NCBI RefSeq assembly: GCF_000003855.2
Contig: NW_003101673.1
Location: 72,734-136,733, forward strand
From: Blastomyces gilchristii SLH14081
Lineage: Eukaryota > Ascomycota > Eurotiomycetes > Onygenales > Ajellomycetaceae
Direction of reading: 5' to 3'
DNA length: 64,000 bases
A program made the position numbers and the translations under genes. The notes under the pieces were generated by a model. That model did not search any database, had not been told where the DNA came from, and saw only the letters and a program-made list of their open reading frames with translations. Positions 36,901 to 46,750 of the stretch are shown here, in pieces (position 1 is the first letter of the stretch; every line of letters starts with the position of its first letter).

Positions 36901-37295
36901 GGTGCGGCATATTCCAGTGTATACTTTGTATCCTTCGCAGGACGTGGGTCTGGGAATGGAGCAATAACCCCCGATCGCTTTCGCAGCTCCTTCTCCGCCT
37001 CAGACACGGTTTTGGGAGGGATAGCTGGTATGTTTTCGATTATGCTTTTCAGCTTCCGCAACGGCTTTTCGACTCGGGAATGTAGCTTGCCATGGTCTGG
37101 CCGGAGTTGCGAGAGCAATTCATCCACCTGCAACTTGAAGACATTGGACTTGAACACTCCGCTGGCAACGGCAAGCTCAGCTGTAGGGGCATCCGATCGC
37201 GACCGGCTTTCCATCCATTTGGTTCCATTTCTGGTAGGTTGTTGAGCTCCATCCCCAATACTTAGCTTTCTTCGTTTTGCGCTGATTTCTGCCAT
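33963..37295 (-). CDS. UTP22: U3 snoRNP protein Utp22 (Nrap family)
   Basis: Nucleolar protein of the small-subunit processome; in yeast it forms the UTP-C subcomplex with Rrp7 and casein kinase 2. A single uninterrupted exon encodes 1110 residues, the usual Nrap length (about 1,100). The N-terminus MAEISAKRRKLSIGD is basic. Two tandem nucleotidyltransferase/PAP-OAS1-like halves are expected for the family. Family-typical segments are visible: VVGSFAVKTEIKSKLTTIDLAV near residue 145, RIWLQQRGFG near 318, FKDGSIVESLVW near 570, and LVKKWANSHLLTPHLRDEFLELIV near 830. The end (GWGLKIGYSTVP, then NEIATIGGELVEKIQVNR) is also family-like. No intron in over 3.3 kb is notable beside intron-rich neighbours. 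Confidence 0.95.
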   Translation of the reverse strand: MAEISAKRRKLSIGDGAQQPTRNGTKWMESRSRSDAPTAELAVASGVFKSNVFKLQVDELLSQLRPDHGKLHSRVEKPLRKLKSIIENIPAIPPKTVSEAEKELRKRSGVIAPFPDPRPAKDTKYTLEYAAPANINVVGSFAVKTEIKSKLTTIDLAVTIPRSLFQKKDYLNYRYFHKRAYYIACIAAGIKEAAEPGFKISWSYQDGDTLRPVILVEPTEGADEAFIRSKSRIRILTAIEEDIFPTSVTVPTSNNIRKKNADHAQQQDSTQAVDHAPTPIYNAAIRSEASVSGFLRLQYAASVKCPAYPDACILGRIWLQQRGFGTSFTQGGFGHFEWATVVALLLEGGGPNGKPLLSPSYSSYQIFRATIQFLSGKNLTQPFMLDAAGISKLPPSDVPVFFDGKRGVNILYKMSSWSYALLRHESLTTLKMLNDSLCDNFNGVFILKVDDPLCRFDHLISISPQTALSSTLRMVKYQSSIYKTLLKALGDRAKLINLSIPDTPAWPVELGARPSTKENGPSITLGLLLDAEHCNRIVDHGPSAEDKEAAAAFQKFWGDKSELRRFKDGSIVESLVWSDRQSDPPIVQQIVAHILKLHFGLDESRITFASYGLDAEYFNGVGALNPTAPFQPYMDAFSSLEKLLQGIDGLPLTLHQLSAASPLLRYTATQVSSSGLVQNTPADILLQFEGSTRWPEDLTAIQMTKLAFLLKIAELLQDSGEVASCQVGLENENSKILNTSFLDIVLPNTITFRLRIYHDREQTLLEQQLKKKDLAARQKEELASALATHRRAFIQAPRHTQTIRTLSTRFPLLSPTIRLVKKWANSHLLTPHLRDEFLELIVCRIFVHPYPWDAPSSVITGFLRTLHFLSHWDWQLEPLIVDLNQELTSQQLSEIQTRFDAWRNIDPMMNTVTLFAASNLDPDGVTWTQFSKPPRVVAARLSALSKSAMRLVTEKRLDLHAPELFLSPLTDYDFVLRLNPKYVSGGRKKKKDQVVFKNLQGLGQGGLDGDMTGFKPAAAFVDELTCLYGHAIVFFHGDGESGGGIIAGVWNQQTTKPRGWGLKIGYSTVPSNVEGGAEENGAELMPNRTAILNEIATIGGELVEKIQVNR

Positions 37296-38056
37296 TGCGA
37301 AGGCGCGAGACCGTGAATTGAGACTGGAATTAAAAGTAGAAAAGGGCCAATGGCAGGCAAATGGCGCTTGAACTGGAGTCTCAGCAAAAATGCCTTTGTG
37401 GCCTACCGTCGTTATGGCGGTTCCTGAAAAGCCTCAAATTTCGAAGCTTTTGCGGCCTGTTGTTGCTGGAGACGTTTTGAAGCTTCAACTTTTTTTCTTT
37501 TTTGCGGTTGGAGAATGAAGTAGTGTATTTTATTGGTGTATCGGTATTGTAATACGCAGGTCTAGCTGTTGTAAATATTGGCCGTATAGTGCGCATTTTT
37601 GCTAGATGAATATACCTAGTTATTTGAAGAAAATAGAAAATACAATAGCTGACCCTTGTTAAGCATGTAATTGATTTGGAAAAGACTTGCAAGACGCCGC
37701 TTGCTAAAAAATGTGTATAAATTGGCCATGGGATCGGATCCCCGGTGATTTGGCAGCGTAATAAATGTCGTCTCGCCAATACGGCCATGGTTGGCGCTGA
37801 CTCTTATCAACAACCCTCTCTTGTTCTTTTTCTTGCCCCTCACTCTTCATGTATCTTTTTCTTTATTATTATTAACTCTGCAGCAACAGTTCTGTCAGGT
37901 GGCTTATACAACTTATACAGCATACACTCGCTCCTGTTGTACTGGCGACAATGCTCAGGATTTGCCTTTGAATCTCTTCTTGAATTGCGCTTTCCCAGTT
38001 TCAGCACGTCTATCATACAGCCTAATATATAAGTTATATATCTATTGTCCCGCAAG
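37296..38056. promoter_or_regulatory. Divergent promoter region of UTP22 and STR2
   Basis: The 761 bases separate divergent starts. A half-matching Gcn4/CpcA word TGACTC lies at 37798-37803, about 255 bases upstream of the STR2 start. Minus-strand frames in 37381-37843 look fortuitous. No other gene was recognised. Confidence 0.35.
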
Positions 38057-40423
38057 ATGTTCAAGCAGCTACCAGTAGGAGGATCTGTCCCTCCAGAAAC
38101 TGACCATGTATGTTTGTATAAAGAATACGTGAAGCTATATGATCCAATGGCCTGAATTTATCTATCTACTATTATTTCAGAAGACTTTCAGTCATGGATT
38201 CCCTCCTGTTCTGTGTTGTGTGCCTTCAGAATGAGTCATTTTTATATGTGCTCTAGTTGGTTGGGTGCAAACAAGAGGACAGTCAAATCACACTTGATAA
38301 ATAGAAAAAATATGAAATCCCCATCTTCTACTCTGATTACCCAAAATGCAGTTCTAGTTCTATGCTAACATAACAAATCTAGGCTGTGAGTGTCTCGCTC
38401 CCAACATGGAGAGCAAACGTGGGGTACGAAGAAGGGGAAAAATGGGTAACTGATGCCATGGAAAGTGGCTACCCACGCTTCTTCATCCACAAGAGCATCC
38501 AGGCGTTAGTTGCGGAAGTCGTCCGTCGCTTTGGTACGCCGGGGGAGGATTCTGCTACGTTATTCCCGTCTCGTAAGACTGCAGAACGGTGTTACCAGTT
38601 CATGGCTTCACGGTTACCAGCTGAGGAGGCGCAGAAGGTTCACATTATTAGTCTTCAACCGTCAAAGCAGAGAGAACCCCGCGCAGATGAGGGCGGTGTT
38701 GCTAAAGTGGATCTGAATATCACATCACCGCTGTTTTGTGTATTATACCCGGCTGCACACAGGAGCGTTGCAAAGGAGGTATGGCAACACACTGGTGACG
38801 GGATATCGAGCCGGCGAAGTGAATTCTGTCTAAAGGCGCTTGAAGATGGATATTTGATTGAAGAGAGCCTGCAGGCGCAACGAGACGAACGTACTATTCA
38901 ACGGCCCAAAAAGGGCCCTAAGCGCTATCAGCGGAACGGGTCCATGGGCAACATTAGCAAGGACTCGACGCCGTCGCAGCCGCAAACGAAACCGCAAAAA
39001 AGCGAAATCCCCTCTTCGAAGGAGTTTGACATGTTCATCGAAGAGCGATTTGGCCGTAACTTGAGCGCTGCACATGCCAATAATGCCAAGCTCGCTGTTC
39101 GAAGGCGGATTGCGGGCTCGCTGACTTGCGATGGTGAGCTCAGCGAAGCGCTGCAGTCCGCGTCGTCAGATGGACGAATTGCTGGGTTGACGGAGCAACA
39201 CGTCTTCCTCTATCCTACGGGCATGAGTGCGATCTTCAACTCCCATCGTATGCTAATGGCTGCCCGGTCCCCGATGAAGAGCATTTGCTTCGGCTTCCCT
39301 TATGTCGATACGCTGAAGATATTACAGAAATGGGGCCCTGGTGTTCAATTTTACGGGCATGCGTCATCCGAGGAGCTAGATGATCTTCAGAAACGATTGG
39401 AATCAGGGGAGCGGTTCCTGGCGCTCTTCACCGAATTCCCTGGGAATCCGCTGCTGATGGCGCCTGATCTCGAGCGCATTCGAAATCTAGCGACGAAATA
39501 TGACTTCGCGGTGGTTGTGGATGAGTCTGTGGGCAACTTCATCAACGTCAATGTTCTCCCCTATGCCGATGTGGTTGTGAGCAGCTTGACGAAGGTTTTC
39601 AGTGGAGACAGCAATGTCATGGGGGGCAGTGCTGTGTTTAATCCGCATGGACAATATTACCAGAAGTTGAAGACGGTGCTTGAGGCAGAGTACGAAGATA
39701 ACTACTGGGGTGAAGACGCTATTTTCCTCGAGAGAAACAGCCGCGATTTCGTATCGAGGATTGAGCGCATTAATGCTGCTACAGAGGAAATCACTGCACA
39801 GTTAAAAGCGTCGCCTTTGAGTATGTACTGCTTCGAAGATACCTAGCGAGATTTCAACCTATGGAGAACAAAATGGAGCATATGCAGTTTACTAACAGCT
39901 ATTTCAACAGTCAAGGATATATTCTACCCAAAATACAACCCAACTCGACCGTTCTACGACAAATGCAAGAACCCCAACGGAGGGTACGGGGGTTTGTTCT
40001 CCATAACATTCCATTCGAAAGAACAGGCGGTTGCCTTTTACGACTCCTTTGAAGTCATGAAAGGTCCTAGCTTGGGAACGAACTTTACCCTCAGGTATTT
40101 TCCATTCCGTACCTCTGGAAAAAGTACTATACTAACATGGAACCTCCTCCAAAAAGTTCCCCTTATGTTATCCTAGCCCATTACGGTGAATTGGAATGGG
40201 TGAGTCATTTTCATCTACCCCTTTTCACATTAGTTACCTCTTTACTTCTGGATCTCTTCAAGCAACCAAAAACAAGCCACTCACATACACCCTTCAGGCA
40301 AATTCACTAGGCGTCCCGACAGAGTTAATAAGAACGAGCATCGGGCTGGAGGACCCCACAGACTTGCGGGCTCGTGTCGAGCGTGCCCTTGCAGCGGCAG
40401 CGCAGGTGTCGAGGGAGTCATGA
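38057..40423 (+). CDS. STR2: Cystathionine gamma-synthase (PLP enzyme)
   Basis: Catalyses gamma-replacement on an activated homoserine ester with cysteine to give cystathionine, in the fungal transsulfuration route to methionine. Exons 38057-38107, 38383-39820, 39911-40094, 40157-40199 and 40298-40423 give 613 residues. The start ...GGSVPPETDHAVSVSLPTW across intron 1 is characteristic of the fungal STR2 family and supports the small first exon. PLP-binding features: VVVDES (Asp397) and SSLTKVFSGDSNVMGG (Schiff-base Lys421). The C-terminal EWANSLGVPTELIRTSIGLED across the last join fits the family. The N-terminal about 210 residues are an extension typical of fungal members. Intron 1 (275 bases) holds a perfect ATGAGTCAT. 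The acceptor before exon 4 (AAAAAG) is weak, but a CTAAC branch site lies at 40131-40135. Confidence 0.93.
38231..38239 (+). promoter_or_regulatory. Gcn4/CpcA-type site inside STR2 intron 1
   Basis: ATGAGTCAT is a full symmetric match to the binding site of the bZIP activator Gcn4 (CpcA/Cpc-1 in filamentous fungi), which turns on amino acid biosynthesis genes. It lies in the first intron, 124 bases after the first exon. Binding is inferred from the motif and from the enzyme's pathway. Confidence 0.45.
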
Positions 40424-41378
40424 AATAATATAGTGGATTGCTACGTATGACCTCTCCTAGGATTTTCTTGCATTTATGAGTGGGAAAGTGGGAGGCCAGG
40501 GGAAGAGACAGGAGCTGAAGCATGTCAGGGGAAAGGAGTCCTACACGAAATGGAGTGATTTTCTCTTCTTCTTTTCCTATCGCCCTGAACTCCTCTCCTC
40601 CGAACACGACAGTTGTCGCTCGTCTGGGTAGGATCAGGCGCGGTTTCATGCAGTACATATCCTCGGTCAGATTTTGTTTTACTATCGTGGAAGGCGAATA
40701 TGTCTAGGTATATATATATAGTCTAAGGGGCTTTCTTGGAAAGATGGGCAACTGAGGACGACTCAACTCGACTCGTATATTGGATAGAATCATGAGTGGT
40801 ATATACATCACCAATTGTGAGTGTTTTCCGTTCCTTTAATTACCCCCCTTTTTCCCCTTCCACAAAAATCAACCAAGTAGGAGGGGGATTAAAGATGGGA
40901 AAGAGAATGGAAAGATAAAATACAATTTCCTAGGTTTAGAGGGATTACTAGGAAATAGGAGCACTAGGACATAATTTCAACAATATTTAAATGTTATGAT
41001 GCATGGCATCGGATCCGCGATATTCTCGATAACCGCTTTGATTTCGATCTGTCGGATTTCATATTGTTCACGGTCAAGATGATAGCGTAATGATAGTAAC
41101 CGTAACTGGTGATAATAATATGTGCTATACTATAGTTACTGAGATGGCGAGGGCTCCTAATGCCAGCCAATCAAACCATCGCTTGGTTGACGCGGTGTTT
41201 AGTTTCTCCGATCCTTACAAGGAAATTGACTTCTCCAACCTATTATGTATACAAGTCACGACATTCAACATACGCTCTTTATATGCAGCCTTGAAAGATC
41301 ATTGTACGCTCTGCACAACAGAAAATTAATACCAAAATAGAGCAACTAACGATCAGAAAAAAAACATCCACAAATACA
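40424..41378. other. Intergenic region, nothing recognised
   Basis: The region follows STR2 and precedes the broken HNH gene. Frames such as 41090-41329 have no family similarity. A TA tract lies at 40710-40720. AT content rises moderately after about 40,800 compared with the gene block. Confidence 0.4.
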
Positions 41379-42398
41379 ATGCCCATTGATCGAGCGTCAT
41401 GGAGAAACGTTTGGCTATATGAGGCTTCTACTGGCAATTTACTGGGAGGGACTCATCAAAACGGCTCACTGATAGGAGCGAATCTCTTGTCGATTCTAGA
41501 TGGAGTTCTTCTTGCCGTCATCGATGATCAGTGGAGTGTGAAGCATCGAAATTCTGGGATTACGATCAGCCAAACAAATGCAGCCCTTCAGCCTCACGAA
41601 TACGACATTTACTGTCAAAGTAGATCGTCACTTTTTTCACACAAAGCAAACAAACACGGTTACTAAGTGTTGAGTCTCCGTTCAGGCACTGGTCGCTTGA
41701 ACAATGAACCGTGGGTCGCTCGACTCATTAGTCATAGTGTATCCGGTGAAGTGGATGCATTTCGTGATGGTGTCCGCGCGCGCGATGGAAAGTGTGTGAT
41801 TTCTGGGATTGTGAACGTTCGTGCTCCGTGGAATACGTGGTCTGGCTTTGAAGCAGCCCATATATTTCCACTGGCCTGTGAAAATGTCTGCATGGAGTTC
41901 AATTACGGGCGGTGGATTATAGACATGGACTGCACAACTGGAGTCTCAGGAATCAATTCCATTCAACATGGATTGTTGCTGCGGGCTGTTTTACACTTGG
42001 ACGTTGATAATTATTTGTTTTCAATCAACCCGGATGTACGCAAGTACCTCTGCAGCAGGACTAAATTTAGCCGCTCACTAACAAACCTATGAGAGGACGG
42101 CTATAAAACCACCTATTTTGGTCCAGATCCGTTCGGACTGGATGGCAGGACCCTGGATCCTGTTTGCCGTAACCCACAAGACCCCCATTGTGTCTCTGGT
42201 GCACTGTTGCGTTGGCATTTCCGATAGGCAGTTCTAGCGAACATGCGAGGTGCGGGTGAATCAATATTCGAGCATGATTTCCCACCGGGCACGGATGTGT
42301 GGGCTGAGTTGCGAAATGAACCTGAACCCTATGGAAAGCGGCGTTCTGAGATGGAGCTGTCTTCCAGACTAAGGAATATTTCACCTAAATCAACCTGA
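41379..42398 (+). pseudogene. Broken HNH endonuclease-domain gene, two in-frame stops
   Basis: Exon 1 at 41379-41619 and exon 2 at 41686-42398 join in frame. The N-terminal part (PIDRASWRNVWLYEASTG, LGGTHQNGS) and the central HNH segment (RARDGKCVISG, WSGFEAAHIFPLACEN, GINSIQHGLLLRAVLH) match a family of small fungal proteins with an HNH_2-type nuclease domain. After the HNH part the frame meets TGA at 42090-42092, continues with family-like LDGRTLDPVCRNPQDPHC, meets TAG at 42225-42227, then runs through GAGESIFEHDFPPGTD to a final TGA at 42396-42398. The TAG follows CGA and precedes GCA, consistent with CAG to TAG. The first stop truncates the protein just after the HNH core, so a shortened product is possible. 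The function of the family is unknown to me. Confidence 0.75.
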
Positions 42399-43901
42399 CA
42401 GAGTAAGAACAGCATACGCTAGCTACAGAAACGCCGAACATAACTTCCCGCATGTAACCACTAATATTTCCGAAGTCTATCATTCGCCTATGCCATGAGC
42501 TTTAAAAAAGAAGTAGAATGCAGACACACCGAAATACTGTAGTAGGTAGGTTTTTTCTACCTGCTATTATCGCGTTACAAATGATTGATTTGTCGTGCTG
42601 ACTGTCCGATAACATATTTCGGACACAGTCCTGAACCCTCTTTTGAGGCGCCCCGTTACGTTATGGTTGCAGGGCTGGATAGGTCAGCAGAACGGTTTTA
42701 TACCGGTATCGGTCGTCGTACTCGGTAGGTCTGGGTTCTAGCAAACCTTCGAGTTCGCTTGAAACCCCGTGCGTCTCCCGTCAGCCAATGCAGCCCATCG
42801 TCATCCGGACCGTCAAATGGGAGTGCTTCGATATGGGCAGGCTGATGATGCTCCTGAGGACAAAGCCGCGAGGTGACAGAGATATTACGCCTAGCCTGCT
42901 GGGAAGACGTTGCGTTGCCTGGAGAAGAGACCCTGGTGAAATCCCTTTTTCTGAAACCTCTCGCACGGGAGGCTGGTCAAGATTATGTATATTTCCTCTC
43001 AGAAAGAGTTCCATTCCCAGGCCTGGTCTGTTTCTTTCTATTCAGCGAGTGTCGGAGCCATAATGATTGCTGCTGTACATGGTAAATCAAACTTTCGTTC
43101 ACCGTTGTTCCGTTCTGAACCAACAACATTTGACAAGATTCGCAAAATTTTGTACCGGATCTTTTCCCTTCACTTGGAGGATCACCGTTTTCATCGATGA
43201 TCGAGCGAAGGATACCAGCCACGGGATTGCTGCATCTGAATAGGAATTGGAATTGAACCGTCCAACACAAAGAAAGTGCCGCTGCTCTGGCCAACAAGCT
43301 TTCAGCGGTCAAGAGAACTGGTGGAAGAGAAGAAGGTTAAACAAAGCTAAGGTAGTTATTGTAGGTACATTACATGTACATATATGAGGCGCATCGGGGC
43401 ATCATGGCCTGGAAAAGCCATGATGTGGACCCACTAGTGCATGAGCTCCGAACTCCTATATCCCTTATTTCTATGGAATCCCGATAGGCCGATGGGAGTC
43501 GAGGATGGATTTACCTTACAAATATAGGGGATCTTTCCCCAGTTGAATCCTCCAAAAACCTGTCCATATATACCGTACGATACACGCGCTTTTGCCTGTT
43601 TACATACGCGTAATCACTCAGAACCTTCTTTAATCACGTTTAGAGCCTAGGGCAGAAGCTCTGCCCGCTACTACCCCGCTTCAGCTCCGAGCGACTGATC
43701 ACTGCTATATTATTCGAGGTTAGGTAGCCTTCTAGAAACTATGATCTGGCATAAACCTCCAGATTCTAGTCAGAGGCTTCACACAATGGTGGCACCCCTT
43801 CTCCAAGCAGCGTTATTTTGATCTAGGTCAACACCTCAGCTTATAGACGGATCACTCCGTGGCTACTACTATTTTGCACTAACGCACTCCCTAATGTTTC
43901 C
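42399..43901. other. Degenerate intergenic region, no intact gene
   Basis: It has mixed composition with normal CpG. Several short frames (42788-43063, 42983-43312) lack family similarity. The tail from about 43,640 may already belong to the decayed copia sequence recognised further right. No RNA gene was found. Confidence 0.4.
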
Positions 43902-44076
43902 ATGAAGCTCAAGCATGTTGCTATTCGCCAAATGGCTACTTCAGTGTATTCAAGAGTGTGCACTGGTGGCCCTGATGTCAACTTGAATCAGCACAAAAGA
44001 TAGTCCAGCTGATGGACTAACCAAGCCCCTTGGACTGCAGAAATACCAGCGTTTTGTGGAGTTTCTCAAAGGATAA
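43902..44076 (+). mobile_element. Fossil copia RNase H tail in the gene-rich block
   Basis: Plus-strand frames read MKLKHVAIRQMATSVYS (the RNase H region that is H-I-D-I-R-H in active copia elements) and, after a frameshift and stop, SPADGLTKPLGLQKYQRF ending LKG and TAA at 44074-44076 (the family's ADGLTKAL tail). The piece is frameshifted but not AT-enriched, unlike the copia element at the left edge. Confidence 0.6.
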
Positions 44077-44696
44077 ATAAAATAAATAAATAGATAGATA
44101 GATATATAGATAGATAGTAGAAAAAAGACGGCTGCTCAATTTAGCTAGCTAGCTTGAACATGATTCCTAAAAGATTTGGAATGCGAAATATATGGTCTTG
44201 GGTTAAATTCGAATTTGCAAGGATTTCTCCTGGGGGAATCAGAAAAAAAAAAAAAAAAAAGATAGAAAGCAAAATAGAAAATCGTAGATGCCAAAGCAAG
44301 ACAAACAACAGAGATAGTTCGAAGGAACTACGCAAGAGAACTGGAACCAAAGAAGGGCAGAAAGACGTATGCCAAAATAAAAGGGAAAGAAAGAAAGAAA
44401 AAGAAACAAACGAAATAAACCTCCCAGAATGTTCTGCTTATCATGAAGAAAGGCTATGGGAAAATTACAGCAAAGTCAGTGTTACAAATTTCCCGAAAAC
44501 CAATACGTCGGAAATGAAAAGGTAAGAGACAACTCCTATCTACCCACCTCTTGATTAAAATCGTTGAATAAAAAGAGAAGCAAAAGTAGTAAGAGATGAG
44601 ACCAGAAAAATATGGGAAAAAGGACCAAAAAAATACAAACCAAATATACAAAGGAGCATCATCCCTCTTAACGTGTGGGTGGGTGAGAGGATATGA
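44077..44696. other. Intergenic region with simple repeats
   Basis: AAAT/GATA short tandem repeats lie at 44077-44117 and a poly-A tract at 44246-44261. The rest is A-rich and includes the probable 3' untranslated region of the next minus-strand gene. No gene was recognised. Confidence 0.4.
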
Positions 44697-45902
44697 CTAC
44701 TTGAAGGGACGATCATATGTCCCATCGTCGTTCCCAACGGCACTCATGGGTTGACTGCGGAATCCACCAAAATCGCCGGAACCAGTCCGTCGGAGAGCCT
44801 GCCGCATGGTTTCAACATTCAACTCACCACCAAAAGTGCCAGGAGGGGGACTATGGCCGCAGAGCCGGGGGCTCCCGGCCACCCAACCCCCGCGATTAGG
44901 AGAGTTATCCAACCCCTTTGTAGAAGGCGATACGCTTGTTGGCGGCGATGTACCGAAACCGTGGGACGAGACCGGAGAGCGTACTGGAGATGGAGAGCGG
45001 TTCTGCGCAGCGAACAAGGCAGCGTTAGTCGAGAGACCCGCCATGTACATAGAATCGCGGTTTGAAGCATGGTCTGTTTCAGCATGTTCGCCGTTGACAA
45101 CGTCAGCGAATGATACGAAGCTTAGGCGCCTGATGTCAGATGGGTCCAACCCGCCGTAATTTGAAACCGAATCTTCCGCGTCAGGGGGTAAATGTGGGTT
45201 GAGATCTTCATGCCAAGACGACGTCACTGCCTGTTCAGGTTGGCCGCCAGTCACGCTGAGCGAGGCAGGCTGGTGGAAGTTATGAGTGATGATTTCAACA
45301 GAGTCTGGATCGAGACGCTCGTCGGTCAAAGCAGCAGATGAGGCGCCAAGGATTGGGGGGATGTGGTTTTCTGTCATGATATGTGAGGGTATAGATGGGG
45401 AAGCTTGGGCTGGTGCGAAATCTTCCTGGACACTCCGTTCGAAAATTTGCGAGGAAGCAGGCGAGTGAAGGCGAGGAGAAGCAGAACGGAATCCGCGATT
45501 AGGAGATGATGGAGACATGTAGGGATTTCTCGCACGATGTGGAGATGCAGATGGTTGAGTAGAGCTGAGAGAATTTAGAGGGGAAACAGGTCGCATGGTG
45601 GTTATGGGATTTGGGATGTTGGATGGCCGCTGTTGCGATTCGCTTTTGTCAACTGCGCTGGATTCGACAGACTTCTTAGATTTGAGTCGCCATTCATTAT
45701 TTTCTTCGCTATTCGTTGTGTCCGACTTCTTTGCCTCTGTCGAATGAATGCCTGGTTTGGTATGTTGATGTTGTTCCTCCTGCTGTAACTCTTGCTGCGG
45801 TTCAGATACAGATGGAGTTGCTGGGATCTCGTTGACAGGAGCGGTAACATGTGGTTTCGTGAAATCCGACGTCTTGTCGGCTGAAGAATTTACAGCTGCC
45901 AT
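44697..45902 (-). CDS. Disordered conserved fungal protein of unknown function
   Basis: A single exon of 401 codons. The protein is rich in Ser, Pro, Asn and Gln and is probably unstructured along most of its length. Recurring short motifs of the type S-P-x-R (SPHRARNPYMSPSSPNRGF, SASPRLHSP, NRSPSPVRSP) are potential proline-directed kinase sites. Two parts look more ordered: DPSDIRRLSFVSFADVVNGEH around residue 255 and the C-terminal block LNVETMRQALRRTGSGDFGG ending DRPFK. Such blocks recur, as far as I recall, in uncharacterised Eurotiomycete proteins, but I cannot name a family. It is the last gene before the right AT-rich block. No signal peptide or membrane segment. Confidence 0.8.
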   Translation of the reverse strand: MAAVNSSADKTSDFTKPHVTAPVNEIPATPSVSEPQQELQQEEQHQHTKPGIHSTEAKKSDTTNSEENNEWRLKSKKSVESSAVDKSESQQRPSNIPNPITTMRPVSPLNSLSSTQPSASPHRARNPYMSPSSPNRGFRSASPRLHSPASSQIFERSVQEDFAPAQASPSIPSHIMTENHIPPILGASSAALTDERLDPDSVEIITHNFHQPASLSVTGGQPEQAVTSSWHEDLNPHLPPDAEDSVSNYGGLDPSDIRRLSFVSFADVVNGEHAETDHASNRDSMYMAGLSTNAALFAAQNRSPSPVRSPVSSHGFGTSPPTSVSPSTKGLDNSPNRGGWVAGSPRLCGHSPPPGTFGGELNVETMRQALRRTGSGDFGGFRSQPMSAVGNDDGTYDRPFK

Positions 45903-46750
45903 GACTGCTTGGTGGGTCGAAGGGAGGGAAGATTCGAGTTATAATATTATTATGAAGGAATCCGATCAAAAAATAGAGTCCACCTTAGACTTTGAGCAAA
46001 AGGGAAAATTCCGATAAAGAGTCTCGGGCTGGGCGAGTTAGAAGACAAAGTGCAGCTGAGTGTGATTAGGTTGGGAGAAAGTTCCCCACTCCAGCGGCAG
46101 ACCAAGGGGGAAAATCGGTGCTTTATCCGAAGATACAAGATAAGGAGGGTAGTTGAAAAGGGACAGTGTGGAATATATATATATATATATATAAGGATGT
46201 TGTCTGTAGGCAGAGAGATATTTTAAGAAGAGGCAAAAAACGGGAGTTGGTGGCTTGGACGAGAGCCTTGGTGCCCTGTAAGCTGGGGGGTGTTGGAGTT
46301 GGTGAGACAGTTCGGAATAATAGAGGTGGTGGTCGGACTCAGCAACAAGAGCGTTGGGGGCTTGGTATCGAGTACATCAACGACGTCATGTTAGGTTAGG
46401 CGAGGTGGCAGGCAGGCTACATGGATGGGATGGGAGAGCGGGAATAAGGGAGGAAACTCGACGGACGATGTGGAGAAAGAGGATGAGACGGATACGTATG
46501 GGCATGAGAATGAAAGAGTGAGAAAGGAGATGGAGATGGAGATCGAAGTTGTGGAAGATGAAGATGAAGATGAAGATGAAGTTGAAGCTGAAGTTGGAGC
46601 TGGAAAAAGTTGAAGTTGAAGCGCGACAAGTTGCGGCTGACACAGTTACCGCTTGCCTGTAACGGGGCTGTACTGTACTGTACTGCGTTACGGTATATTA
46701 CTAGTAACACAGCGACTCAAGGGCTGACAACGCAAGATACGGTATTGTAA
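45903..46750. promoter_or_regulatory. Upstream region of the disordered protein gene
   Basis: It holds an AT dinucleotide tract (46175-46194) and a GAAGAT-type short tandem repeat (about 46553-46617), which would be pyrimidine-rich on the transcribed strand. A CTGTA repeat (TACTGTACTGTACTG, 46671-46685) lies near the right end. No gene was recognised; the frames here follow the simple repeats. Confidence 0.35.

Noticed and set aside
42701..42780. Possible tRNA gene suggested by GGTTCTAGC
   Set aside because: No matching A box, acceptor stem or anticodon arm could be folded.
46386..46710. Minus-strand frames rich in Phe, Ile, His and Leu
   Set aside because: They are translations of the GAAGAT simple repeat upstream of the disordered protein gene.
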